A stretch of 64,000 nt of DNA, taken from Globisporangium splendens. Lineage: Eukaryota > Oomycota > Peronosporomycetes > Pythiales > Pythiaceae. Positions 32,821-42,237 of the stretch are shown one piece after another (position 1 is the stretch's first letter; the number at the start of each line of letters is the position of its first letter). Location: positions 682,001-746,000 of the forward strand of contig VFIW01000002.1 in NCBI GenBank assembly GCA_006386115.1, written 5' to 3'. The translations under genes were made by a program, and so were the position numbers. The notes under the pieces were generated by a model. It worked only from the letters and a program-made list of their open reading frames with translations, did no database searches and was not told the DNA's origin.

Positions 32821-33433
32821 AGTAAAAAAGAGTTCATGTCCAAGCAAGCAAAAACGACTTTTCAGTAGACGAGAGCAAAGATCAGTGCGTTGGCTATGCC
32901 GACACGCTCTGTATTTTTTGCTCAAGCTGTTGCCGAAAGGCATATGAAGCGCAACGTCGGCCAGGAATCTCGCTTGCTGTACAAACCCTGGAGAACCAAC
33001 TGCCCTGCTGTGCCTGATAGTCCGAGCAATTCTCATAATCCCGTCTTGTGATGCAAATTGTGGTGTGCTCGAGCCACGAAGAGAGTCGACAGACGAGTCC
33101 AGATAAAACATGTCGAGGAAATTGCTTCTACAAGCGGACTACAAACGTTTTGGACGCAAAGACAGCGAAACATGGAGTTTTTCACAAGCCAGGAAACACA
33201 GCTTCCATGGTTGGAAAACGCAGGTGCACATAGAAGGCGAAGCTGCTGTTTTCATTTTCTTCATACATTGTATTGTTTATTTCTTTGTTCTTGTTCATGA
33301 TCAATGCGCGTCTGAATCAACCGACACTCACCTCTCTCGTTATGTTGTGTTCCAAGTAACTGCGTTACTTCCTGAGCTGCATGCAGGCACGAGGCTTGCT
33401 CTGCATGGCAACCGATAGTAGCAAAAAAGAAAA
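32821..33433. other. Convergent 3' intergenic region
   Basis: About 610 bp between the stops of the TMBIM and nicastrin genes. T-rich near 33240-33300. No gene recognised. Confidence 0.35.
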
Positions 33434-35653
33434 TTACAGGAGCTTCATCTTGTGCACGCTCGACAGGAACATGCGCGAGAGCACGACGCCGACGACCGTG
33501 ATCGCCGCACCGACAAGCAGCGAGATCCAGCCGATCCAGGCACCAGGGTCCGGGAACGAGTAGCTCCCAATGTCGTTGTCCCATTGCGGTTCGGTCCACA
33601 GCGGCATCGTCGCATCCACGACATCGTACACTCCAAGGTTTTTCGTGCGATTTAAACCTGGCGAGAACGCAAAGTGGAAGTACGCGCTTTGCTTGGCGCA
33701 CACACCAGGGTACACGCACTCCATGCCCTTCCCGCCGTCGGTGCAATCCTGGTTCTTCGTGCACGTAGCAGCCGCGCTCGCCGTCGTTGAATCCACCATC
33801 GCAGCTGCCAAGAACGAGCGCGTAAACACTTCGTACGCATTCGGGAACAGATTGACGCGGTTGGCATCGTCAGACCACGTCTTGTTGTACAACACGTAGT
33901 ACGCCACGTCCGAGCTACCGTCAGCACCGGTCTTAATGAGCATCTGACCGTTTGTGTCCACTGGACCGGGGTAGAGCGTCGTCGGCTTTGCGAACGACGG
34001 CCACGACGATGACGTCAAGCCCAAGTACTCAATCATCGTCTCGACCGACGGCGTCGAGTAGTTCTTCATCAGATCGCAGCGCCAGTTCGTCGAGACACAC
34101 AGCAGCATCTCCTGCACCAGCTCCGTTTTCACCTCGATGCTGCTCAACTTGGCACTCGACGAGTTCGACGTCGCGAGCTGGTAGATCGACTCGGCGAGCA
34201 CCTGCGATGCCTTCGTCACAGCCGCGACATCCAGGAGTCCATACACATCATGGTGTGAATTGTACGCGGCGCCGCTCGAGAACGTTGAGTCGTACCCGGC
34301 GAGGACGGCACCCACCAAATCCGATTGACCAAACTCGGCATCGTTCACGAACGACGTCAATGGCGTCGGCGGCAGCGACCCCGTCGATCCAATCGAAAAC
34401 TTGGCACCTGCCGACGGCGCGTTCACGATGGCGTCCACCAGAGTCGAGGAGCCGTTCACCGTGGCAACATTCGGGTTCATGTGGACTGTGAAATTTCCGG
34501 ACGATGGCAGGATGCCGACTTGGTCGACGGCGATTGCGTAAGAAACGTTTGCGAGGGCCAATTTGGCGAATTCCACGCTACTGAGCATTGGTTCCGTGCA
34601 GAAATTGGTGCCGAATGGAGACTTGGAGCCTGTCACCGGGGACGTACAGGCAGTAGTTGGATTTTTCGTGAACGCTTGAAGATCGGAAAGGAAGCGTCGC
34701 GAGCCGACAAAGCCGAATTTCTCGGCCTGGAACGCAGCAAACACGACTTTCTTGTTGAAGTCCGAATCCGGAAACACCTTCAGCGCCTCGGCGGCTGCGA
34801 GCAGCGCGACGAGCCCCGACGCGCCCGTATTCGCACCCGGCGCGAGCACATGCGAGAGCGACGTCGCGTCCATCGACGTCATCGCGAGCACGATCTCCGA
34901 TGCACTCGAATCACCACGCATCGCCCACGCGCTCTGTCCGCCGATCGGGTCGCACTTGGGGTGGCGCTGGCCGTACACGTTCTTGAACGTCAAGCACTTG
35001 ACCGAGTTCATCTCTTCAGGACCAAAATAGTACTTCATGAATGCCTTATACGTCGCACCAGTCCCTGATTTCACGTTCGTGCTCGCGCGCTCGAGAAACG
35101 CAGCGCCCGTAGCTTCGTCCCCGAGCAACACGACGGGGAACGGCAGCGACTTCTCGATCACGCCGTTCCCGACGCTGTTCCACTGTGTCTTCTTCGACGT
35201 GAACGGGTTCAGCGCGCCGTCGACCGTGCCAAAGCCCTGGGGCGTCGCTGACGCGAACGTCATGTTCTTGACTCCAAACTGCGGGTACGCAAACACACCG
35301 CCGATGCGTGCAATGCCCTTCTCGATCGTGTCGTAGTCGAGCAGCGACTCGGGCATCACGAGCACGTACTTCTCGTCGCTCTCCTGTTCCGACGCCTCAC
35401 CGTTCACAAACGCCGTGAGTTCATCCTTGGTCGCGATCGGGAACAGCGCCGCCATGTCGCCTTTCGAGAGGCTGCGGCACCCAACGTCGCCCTGCGAGTG
35501 GAAGAGCCGCACGCACTCACCGCCCGTCGCGACCAGGTGCTCGGGCGCACCGGCCGTCACGGCGGACGCGTCCACTCGCACGCGCGAGAGCGAGAGCGAG
35601 GAGAGCGCGACGACCGCGGCCGCGGCCCACGCGATGGCGCTCGAGATCCGCAT
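33434..35653 (-). CDS. Nicastrin, substrate-gating subunit of gamma-secretase
   Basis: A single exon; the ATG at 35651-35653 (MRISSAIAWAAAAVVALSSL) opens with a signal peptide, giving 739 aa, near the 700-710 aa of animal nicastrins. The ectodomain has the aminopeptidase-like fold region with the nicastrin-specific CDPIGGQSAWAMRGD (human reads PLGGYSVWSS here) and the lobe with FPDSDFNKKVVFAAFQAEKFGF and SRRFL. Conserved cysteines recur (GECVRLFHSQGDVGCRSL at the N-terminus). A single membrane helix (AWIGWISLLVGAAITVVGVVL) lies at the very C-terminus. Nicastrin works with presenilin, APH-1 and PEN-2 to cut membrane proteins; the other subunits are not in this window. Confidence 0.9.
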   Translation of the reverse strand: MRISSAIAWAAAAVVALSSLSLSRVRVDASAVTAGAPEHLVATGGECVRLFHSQGDVGCRSLSKGDMAALFPIATKDELTAFVNGEASEQESDEKYVLVMPESLLDYDTIEKGIARIGGVFAYPQFGVKNMTFASATPQGFGTVDGALNPFTSKKTQWNSVGNGVIEKSLPFPVVLLGDEATGAAFLERASTNVKSGTGATYKAFMKYYFGPEEMNSVKCLTFKNVYGQRHPKCDPIGGQSAWAMRGDSSASEIVLAMTSMDATSLSHVLAPGANTGASGLVALLAAAEALKVFPDSDFNKKVVFAAFQAEKFGFVGSRRFLSDLQAFTKNPTTACTSPVTGSKSPFGTNFCTEPMLSSVEFAKLALANVSYAIAVDQVGILPSSGNFTVHMNPNVATVNGSSTLVDAIVNAPSAGAKFSIGSTGSLPPTPLTSFVNDAEFGQSDLVGAVLAGYDSTFSSGAAYNSHHDVYGLLDVAAVTKASQVLAESIYQLATSNSSSAKLSSIEVKTELVQEMLLCVSTNWRCDLMKNYSTPSVETMIEYLGLTSSSWPSFAKPTTLYPGPVDTNGQMLIKTGADGSSDVAYYVLYNKTWSDDANRVNLFPNAYEVFTRSFLAAAMVDSTTASAAATCTKNQDCTDGGKGMECVYPGVCAKQSAYFHFAFSPGLNRTKNLGVYDVVDATMPLWTEPQWDNDIGSYSFPDPGAWIGWISLLVGAAITVVGVVLSRMFLSSVHKMKLL

Positions 35654-35950
35654 GCTGATGCTTCCTGTAGGAATAATGCTGTTGTGGGAGGGCGGAACTG
35701 GATTGTTGTCCTCTTTTTGGTTTGCAATGCGTAAACTACGCAATGTGGTGGGAATGATAACGGTAAGTTACATTGAAGAGGCGTAATATTGGCAAGAAAG
35801 GGTAAGGACAACAAGAAATCTAACGGTAATTTACATAAAGTGATGAAACTGCCACTCACTGACATTACCTCGATCTAGTGACCACTCACCGATGCAGCGA
35901 AGTTCGCATCATGGATGTGTCAAGTTGGGTCCAGCGACATCATGGTCGCC
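35654..35950. promoter_or_regulatory. Nicastrin upstream region
   Basis: About 300 bp between the nicastrin start and the left end of the inverted-repeat element. The element may have landed in or next to its promoter. No gene seen. Confidence 0.35.
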
Positions 35951-36090
35951 ACAAAAACAGTGCGATTGATGCGAACTTTGTCACGTCTCTCAGGAGATCA
36001 ATGCAACCATACAAAGCACAACGATGGACATTTTAATGCATGTGGACAACATGTCCACCTTCCAAGGTCACCAACGAAAGAATGCAAAAC
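35951..36090 (+). repeat. Left terminal inverted repeat
   Basis: 140 bp, inverted relative to 36674-36798. Contains an extra 15-bp stretch (about 36004-36018) not present in the right copy. Confidence 0.8.
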
Positions 36091-36127
36091 TCAAACAGGG
36101 CTCTCCTCGAACTCGCACAGTCCGTTT

Positions 36128-36646
36128 GGCGCGTCGCCATGGCCGCTTGCTATGCTGATCTACAGCGCTTGATGGCCAAGCCGTACTACGCGTGGTTTTG
36201 GTGGCGCATACCGAGCGAATACACGATGCGGCGTCACGAACGCGCGATGACCAAGATCACCGACACGACCCTGCAGCGTCGGTACGTTCATCCCAAAGGG
36301 GACAGAGGTGATGTGCCACACGTAGTACATGAGCCGCCACAACCCAAAGAAGCTCTGGGGCGACGATCCAGTAGTGTTCCGTCCCGAGCGCTGGGTCGAG
36401 ATGAAGACGCGACCGAGCGCGTAGGAGTACCCAGTCGTCCAGGCCGGTCCGCGCATCTGTCCGGGTATGAACATGGGGTTACTCGAGATCAAGGTCTTCG
36501 TTGTGATCATGCTGCGCCACTTCCACGTGCGCATCCAAGACACTGAGCAGCACAAGAACCGCGGGTACATCCCAAACACCTTGCTCAAGATGGTCGGCGG
36601 TTTGCCATTGCAGATGGCGCCACGCACACGCACTCCGAGCGCGTAG
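36128..36646 (+). pseudogene. Cytochrome P450 (CYP86-like) fragment, internally deleted and stopped
   Basis: Two P450 pieces in different frames. The first (about 36128-36279) encodes MAKPYYAWFWWRIPSEYTMR, resembling the region after the C-helix. The second (about 36280-36646) encodes TFIPKGTEVMCH, SRHNPKKLWGDDPVVFRPER and the heme loop QAGPRICPGMNMGLLEIK followed by the C-terminal strands. The segment between them (I-helix to K-helix) is deleted at CTGCAGCGTCG/GTACG. TAG codons at 36323-36325 (where Trp is expected) and 36422-36424 break the second piece, and the Phe of the FxxGxRxCxG motif is Val. Clearly dead. It lies wholly inside the inverted-repeat element. Confidence 0.85.
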
Positions 36647-36673
36647 CGTGATTTGATGCCTTGTTTCGTTTTT

Positions 36674-36798
36674 GTTTTGCATTCTTTCGTTAGTGACCTT
36701 GGAAGGTGGACATGCTGTCCACATGCGTTAAAATGTCCATCGTTGTGTTGATCTCCTAAGAGACGTGACAAAGTTCGCACTCATTGCACTGTTTTTGT
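36674..36798 (-). repeat. Right terminal inverted repeat
   Basis: 125 bp, the inverse of 35951-36090, ending GCACTGTTTTTGT at 36786-36798. Confidence 0.8.
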
Positions 36799-36932
36799 AA
36801 CGTCCACGTTTCATCCAATAACTACACGCCTATCGACTTTGCCACTTACTCTTTCCACTAAGTTCGTCGGCATGTTGTATGCTGCCACAACAACACTAAT
36901 CACCAACAAAGCACATCAAGCAAGCAGCGCTC

Positions 36933-38238
36933 ATGGCGAACACGTCGTTCAATGTGCGCGAGCTGCTGGAGCTCGAGCGACAGCTGTACCAGGAGAGCAT
37001 CGACCGCACGCAGCAGCAGCACGCGGAGCTGCTACGTGGCTCGCTCGAGGCGTTCGTGGTGCGCTGCATCCCGTTCGAGGACGAGAAGGGCTGGGAGATC
37101 GAGGCCGCGATGGTGCAGCTCCAGCTCAACAAGCGCAACGGCCTCGACCTGCTCGAGTTCGAGCTCAAGCAAGCCGAAGACGTGCATCAGGTGTGATGCG
37201 GGTATTGTATCTATGTAGCGCGTACGGTGGGCTTCACTATACGCTCTGTGCATTGTGTAGACGCAACGAGAGGAATTGAAGCAGCAGCTGCTCGCGAATG
37301 CGCATCACAGGTTGCGCCGCGTGCAATCGCGCTTGCAGAGTCTACGCGCGCGCGACGCTGCTACTAATAGCAGTGGTGTGGACTCGTCTTCCGCCATGCA
37401 ACGCAAGCGGCGGCAACGGAAAAAGGCGACGTCATTGTCGACAAGAGACGCGTTGTTTGTGAATGAGGACGAGGACTCGGGACGCCAGACGCTGCTTGGT
37501 GAGGTTCACGACGTGCAGCGGTGTGCGCAGAAGGCGTTCAATCTGCGTCATCTGGCCGATGGACTCCCCAGCGCTGCGCGTGTTGTCGATGACGTGTTTG
37601 CTGAAATGGAGAAGCTTCAGCAGCATCTGAGTGTGAAAGCAGCCACACAAGATGCCAGTCAAGGTGGGTATAATTGCCGTTTTGCCGTTTTGCCGTTTTG
37701 TGTCTCGCGATATTCGTACCGATTACAAAAATCTGACGGTATGCTGCGTGCGTGTGTGCTTGAACGGGTAGGCGTACGCATCGACGTGAACACAGAGGAC
37801 GAGATGCTCGCAGTGTATGAGAAACCAGACGCACAAGAAGCGGACGCTACTTTTCGCGTAAACGACTTTGTGGTGCTCTCGTCGCGGCTCTCGGAGGAAG
37901 ACTTCTATGGCCAGATCACAACCATCACCGAGCACGACGTGCAGCTCGTGCTCGTGTGCGGCACGAAGGCGCGTGTGATGATCCACGCGCTGCAGACCCA
38001 GCAATGCGCGCTTCGCCACCAGCCACAGAAGACATGCGAGTCGCTGTTGCTGCTGGGATACGACGAACGCACGATCCTCGACACTAAACAGATCCGTCTC
38101 GACGCTCAATTGCGTACGTGGGCTTGGTTTGCTTTGTAGAAATACAGAAGACTCACTTTGTCTGTGTTTGATTGCTTTTAATCTGCAGGCAAAAAGGGAA
38201 AGCGGAAGCGCACGCTTGACATCCGTCGTGGTTTCTAA
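36933..38238 (+). CDS. Sds3/BRMS1-like subunit of a Sin3-type histone deacetylase complex
   Basis: Four exons: 36933-37190, 37261-37663, 37772-38113 and 38189-38238, all GT-AG, giving 350 aa. Residues 8-130 are a charged coiled coil with the Sds3 pattern (ELERQLYQESIDRTQQQHAE, then FELKQAEDVHQTQREELKQQ and LLANAHHRLRRVQSRLQ). In known members this region dimerises and binds Sin3. The C-terminal part (about 240-320, VNDFVVLSSRLSEEDFYGQI) resembles a small beta-barrel of Tudor type. The tail KKGKRKRTLDIRRGF is a likely nuclear signal. Family assignment rests on pattern similarity by eye, so a different coiled-coil nuclear protein is possible. It converges with PIG-L; only 26 bp separate the stops. 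Confidence 0.7.
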
Positions 38239-38264
38239 ACAAAACAACAATGCTTCTACTACTT

Positions 38265-39300
38265 CTACTGCGTCTTCTTGGTTTCTTCGCTTGCGGTTGT
38301 CAATGGCGCTGGATCCATCGGCTGGAACGTGTTCACAAACGTGTAGCGCGAAAACACGACAAACAGACGGCGGTACCAGACAAACTGACTCGCATGGAGC
38401 GCCATCGCGTGGTAGTTCCACCACGGCTTAAAGAGAAACACGAACGCCGCATCAGTTGTAGAAGTAGCAGGTGAGTCGCTGCCTCGACGCGGTCGTGTCG
38501 TCCACGCCGACACAATGGCATCAAGGACGCCAATGTACTTGCGCACGATGTTGGTGCTCTCCAACGCCCAGCCGCGCACAGGTGCCATGGGTTTCTCGCT
38601 TGTTGAAGCTGACTTACAGCGTGTGTGGTGCTCTGTGATCACCTGCTGCACGCCATGGTGGACAGCGACGTGGTTCGCATGACCCGATACTCCATAGTCA
38701 TCGAACGTGAAGACCTGCTCATTTGCCACAGCAACCAAGTCTATTACAACAATGCTGCAATGTACAGCAAACGCATACAAATTTCAAGACACTTACCGCG
38801 TGGATAGCGTGCTGTTCAACGTACTCAAGCACGATCTTCGCGATGTGCGCAGGGTCCCACTCCGTCTGCATGCCGTCCTGGAGCCTGGGATCCTCCAACA
38901 CACGGATATTTGGCGGCTCCATGCCGAGAAAGGCGCCACAGGCACGCATCTCCTGCTCGCGCATGTCGCCGAGTCCGTCAAAGTTGCCGCGCGAGAGACA
39001 CAGCAAGTGCACCTGCCACTTTCCCTTGTCCTGTTGTTGCTGCTGCTGCTGCGTGAGCGAATGCAGCAGTGGCAGGAAGAACATGCTCTCGTCGTCCGGG
39101 TGCGCCGTCACGAGTAGCGCGCGCTTGACGACTGCGGCGGCATCATCGCCACTAGCAGCAGCGTCGCTGGGATGCGCGGAGGACTGAAACGCGACGGCGG
39201 CGGCGACGAACAGCAGTGCGTTCACGCCCAGCAGCACGAGCTTGAGCATGTCGAGGAAGTCGCCGTCGTCCGCATACGTGGTGGCGCCGTCGTGCGCCAT
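38265..39300 (-). CDS. PIGL: PIG-L, N-acetylglucosaminyl-phosphatidylinositol de-N-acetylase
   Basis: Two exons: 39300-38797 and 38714-38265, giving 317 aa. It performs the second step of GPI-anchor synthesis, removing the acetyl group of GlcNAc-PI on the cytosolic face of the ER. An N-terminal membrane segment (MLKLVLLGVNALLFVAAAVA) is followed by the catalytic zinc motif AHPDDESMFF near residue 73. LCLSRGNFDGLG and REQEMRACGAFLG follow, then the second metal motif DDYGVSGHANHVAVHHG after the intron. The C-terminus has HASQFVWYRRLFVVFSRY, as in human PIGL. A polyglutamine run (about 8 Q) sits after the first motif. Convergent with the Sds3-like gene at 26 bp spacing. Confidence 0.93.
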
Positions 39301-39421
39301 CTCCACACTGTGTTGTGTTTTGACACCAATGTGGCGAAGACAGGTATCAAGATTTGACTAGGTGCGAATGCTGAGTAAGTGCGCATGCTGATACTATACT
39401 GCATTAAAGTAATACCTTTGG

Positions 39422-40117
39422 TTATCGTCGAGTTGGTGGTGGCAATGGTGGCAAATTGAGCAGCTCTTCGTAGCGCGCCAGGAATGCGGCTGCTGTGTTT
39501 GTGACCTGGACGTTCGGATGTGCGTCTGCTAGTCGCTGCATTTGTGCCACAATGGGCTCCTTCGTGACGATAGCGAATGTGCTCGAGTCTAACAGGAAGA
39601 ACGCGATGGCGAGCGCCGACAGGATTGTGTTGATACGCGATGCCGTCAGAGGTTCGTGTAAGTCCGTGATTGTCATAATGTATGGTTCAATCTGCGAAAA
39701 TCCGTCTCCTTCGAGGAACGCATGCTGCAGCACTGGATCAGCGATGCAGTTGCAGATCCCTCCGATCGCAAACTCGGGCATCTGGTACTTGCGCAACTCT
39801 GATTCCTTTTGCTTCTCAGTGCGTTGCTTCTGCGTTGCGTCATCTCCTCTGCTTTGAACTGCTGCTTCGTTATTTTGCTGTGTATCATTCAGGTCGGCGT
39901 CCAAGATGTCGAGAAACAGATCCATGAGCTGGAGCTGCGCAAACGCTGCATAGTTGATGGGGTCGTACGCGAAATTCGCCAGGTTCGCGACGATCTCCTG
40001 CTTGCGCAGCATGTGCGGACTGCGCTGGTACTCGTCGACGAGCTGCTGGAGGTACTCGTGCCGTGGCGGTGCGTGCTGGCCCTGGCGCGCCTGCAATCGC
40101 TCGCGTGACGACAGCAT
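39422..40117 (-). CDS. ARMC7: Armadillo repeat-containing protein 7 (ARMC7)
   Basis: A single exon; the ATG at 40115-40117 (MLSSRERLQARQ) gives 231 aa. The core matches ARMC7 closely: EIVANLANFAYDPINYA and LQLMDLFLDILD (human reads VLANLANFAYDPSNY and LQVLDLFLDSL), then EFAIGGICN. A charged 35-residue insertion (EAAVQSRGDDATQKQ) separates the first two armadillo repeats. ARMC7 is a small helical-repeat protein found with spliceosome (U2/SF3b-related) factors in animals; a role in splicing here is inferred. No targeting signal is visible. Confidence 0.88.
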   Translation of the reverse strand: MLSSRERLQARQGQHAPPRHEYLQQLVDEYQRSPHMLRKQEIVANLANFAYDPINYAAFAQLQLMDLFLDILDADLNDTQQNNEAAVQSRGDDATQKQRTEKQKESELRKYQMPEFAIGGICNCIADPVLQHAFLEGDGFSQIEPYIMTITDLHEPLTASRINTILSALAIAFFLLDSSTFAIVTKEPIVAQMQRLADAHPNVQVTNTAAAFLARYEELLNLPPLPPPTRR

Positions 40118-40286
40118 CTTGTCTTCGCTTGGCAAAAGTGCCTGTGAACCTGTTGGTACTAAAGCATTAGTATCACATTCGACTAAGTACGACAGCAAGT
40201 ATCAAAAATGCTCAAAATAAAAAGAAAGAGGTATGTTTTCTATTTGACACACGTCACATGGTCGCATTTGAATGGAGGGAAATGGA

Positions 40287-41673
40287 TTATGCCGACGAAG
40301 CCTTGGGCTGGATGAACTTGTGGTACGGCTTGATCGGGTTCTTGATCGTTCGGCACATCGGGTTCGTGCACTCGGGGCAGTTCAGCGGGTACTGCGGCGA
40401 GTGCAGCGTCTTGGTGTCCAGGTGTGTCTTGACGATGTCCGCCATGGCTTCGAACAGCAGCGGTTCGTCATTCAGCGATGGACACCGCTTGAACTGGTCG
40501 ATCCCGACCTCCTTCGCTTCCTCGGCGTACTCAATGTCGATCTCAAACAGCGTCTCAATGTGGTCCGATGTGAACGCAATCGGCACCGTCAGCACGTGTC
40601 TACATACGCACAATAGGAGTTGCCCATGAGCAACGCTACAATGCCATCATAATCGCCACAACCACCCACATCACTTACTTGTGTCCCTGTGCGCCGAGTC
40701 CCTTGATCACGTTGCTCGTGCTTGGACCCATCCACGGCAAGTACCCGACCTTCGACTGCCACGCGAGGATGTGCGAGTTCTGGATCCCGAGCTTCTCCAT
40801 CACGCGTTCGGCCGTCGACGCAATCTCCTTCGTGTACGGGTCGCCCTTGTACACGACTTTCATCGGCACCGAGTGCGCCGAGAACATCACGACGACCTTG
40901 TCGCGATCTTCAGGCGCAAACTGCTCGAGTCCCTGGCGCACGCGGTTCGCGACCGCCGAGATGTACCCTGGGTGCGTGTTCCAGCGATCGATCAGCGACC
41001 ACTGGAAGTCGTCTGTCATGTTCAAGCGGTCGAGCTCACGCCACAGATGGTTCATGCTGGATCCCGTCGTCGTGCACGACCATTGCGGGTACTATTTAGC
41101 ATACAACGACGCAGATCAAAAGGCAGATTGGCATAAGAAAGGTGCCTATATGCTCAAATGCACAGCTCACATTACGCACCTGTGAGAATGCGATGGCGCG
41201 CGTCACGCCGTCTTCCTTCATTTGCTTCAGCGACGCCTCCGTCAACGGGTTGGCGTATCGGAAAAACACATAGTGCTTGTGTGGCGCAGACTATTCGCAC
41301 AAAGACAACGCAACAACGACACTATGGTTAGCGCTCCATATCCATTGTCCACACAATGCAGTTACGCGCTTACCTCTGGTCGGATCTCGTCCAGCAGCTT
41401 GCACATTTCCTCGCCCTGGATGTTGGTCCACTTGAGGATGGGTGAGCCGCCGCCGATGGCCGCGTACTGGTCCGTGATCTTGGGCGTGCGGTTCTTGGCG
41501 ACCCACGGGCCGACGACGCTCTGCACAGGACCCATAGGGATGATCTCCGGGTCCGTGAACAGGTTCGTGAGGAAGTCCTGGACCTCGGGCAGCGTCGACG
41601 GACCGCCCATGTTCATCATCGCGATGGCTGTCGGCGTCCGCTTGGCCGCGTTCTTGACGATCGTCGCCGCCAT
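40287..41673 (-). CDS. Ferrochelatase, 2Fe-2S-cluster type
   Basis: Four exons: 41673-41374, 41290-41180, 41091-40679 and 40599-40287; 378 aa. It inserts Fe2+ into protoporphyrin IX, the last step of heme synthesis. Motifs in order: MMNMGGPSTLPEVQDFL, GGGSPILKWT, VVVMFSAHSVPMKVVYKGDP (active-site His) and VPIAFTSDHIETLFEIDIEY. The C-terminus NCPECTNPMCR has the C-x2-C-x4-C spacing of the human cluster ligands, and YPQWSCTTTGSS in exon 3 supplies the fourth Cys (human YPQYSCSTTGSS). So the enzyme likely carries a cluster, unlike plant and many bacterial forms. A long cleavable presequence is not seen; a mitochondrial signal could be internal or in an unseen 5' exon. Confidence 0.94.
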
Positions 41674-42237
41674 TCTCGCTGCTGTTGATGGATGTGGAGG
41701 CACTGAAGGGAAGACGTAAAGTGAGCGCTGCTGTTGCTGTGCGCGCGTGCCGATGGGTGTGCCGATGGGTGGGGGATGTGGTCAGACAGCCCGCCGGAAA
41801 CACTTGCTTCAGTCTTCAGTCGGGACTTTGGTGCTGATCTTTTCAGTTCTCGGATTTGCAGCAGCACAGCCAGAAGACGACAGATAGGGTCGGACGAGGG
41901 TGTAATCGACCGCTTTTTGACAATTGTAGCAGTTTGGATACAAAATGCAACACCTGTATGACATCTTTCGGTTCGTGTTGGTATCAAATGCACCTGTTTT
42001 TGGTATTTGTGTGTACTAATCGGTCTTTGACGGTTCCACTCCAAGTCCTCCTGCAAAAGTCCGCTCTATCGTTATAAATCCTCATATTTTTCCTAACTCC
42101 GCAATCTACTACTCACAGAAGTCTGTATTCGCACCTATTGGATGGTGTCTGTCCGTTAAGTTCGCGTTTGTCTTTTTTGGCGGGTATCGATCACAGTCGC
42201 CCCCATAAAGCAACAGGGAGCAGTCAAGCAGAGCAAG
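41674..42237. promoter_or_regulatory. Divergent intergenic region, ferrochelatase / gamma-tubulin
   Basis: 560 bp between head-to-head start codons, so it must hold both promoters. CCCATAAAG just before the gamma-tubulin start (42202-42210) is AT-rich, but no firm TATA box is assigned. No gene seen. Confidence 0.35.

Larger units (their letters stand above)
35951..36798. mobile_element. Non-autonomous inverted-repeat element (Pack-TYPE-like) carrying a P450 relic
   Basis: About 850 bp bounded by long inverted repeats: left 35951-36090 and right 36674-36798. Both begin ACAAAAACAGTGC reading inward and continue with CGAACTTTGTCACGTCTCT and further shared stretches. They match closely except for point changes and a 15-bp insertion in the left copy. 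No transposase is present. The interior is filled by fragments of a cytochrome P450 gene. Long terminal inverted repeats around a host-gene fragment are the hallmark of Pack-MULE/Pack-TYPE elements. I could not find a convincing target-site duplication, so the exact ends and superfamily are uncertain. Confidence 0.75.

Noticed and set aside
36040..36780. Two overlapping ORFs (168 and 206 aa) inside the inverted-repeat element as genes
   Set aside because: They mix inverted-repeat sequence, P450 fragments and antisense; the P450 frame has stops and a deletion.
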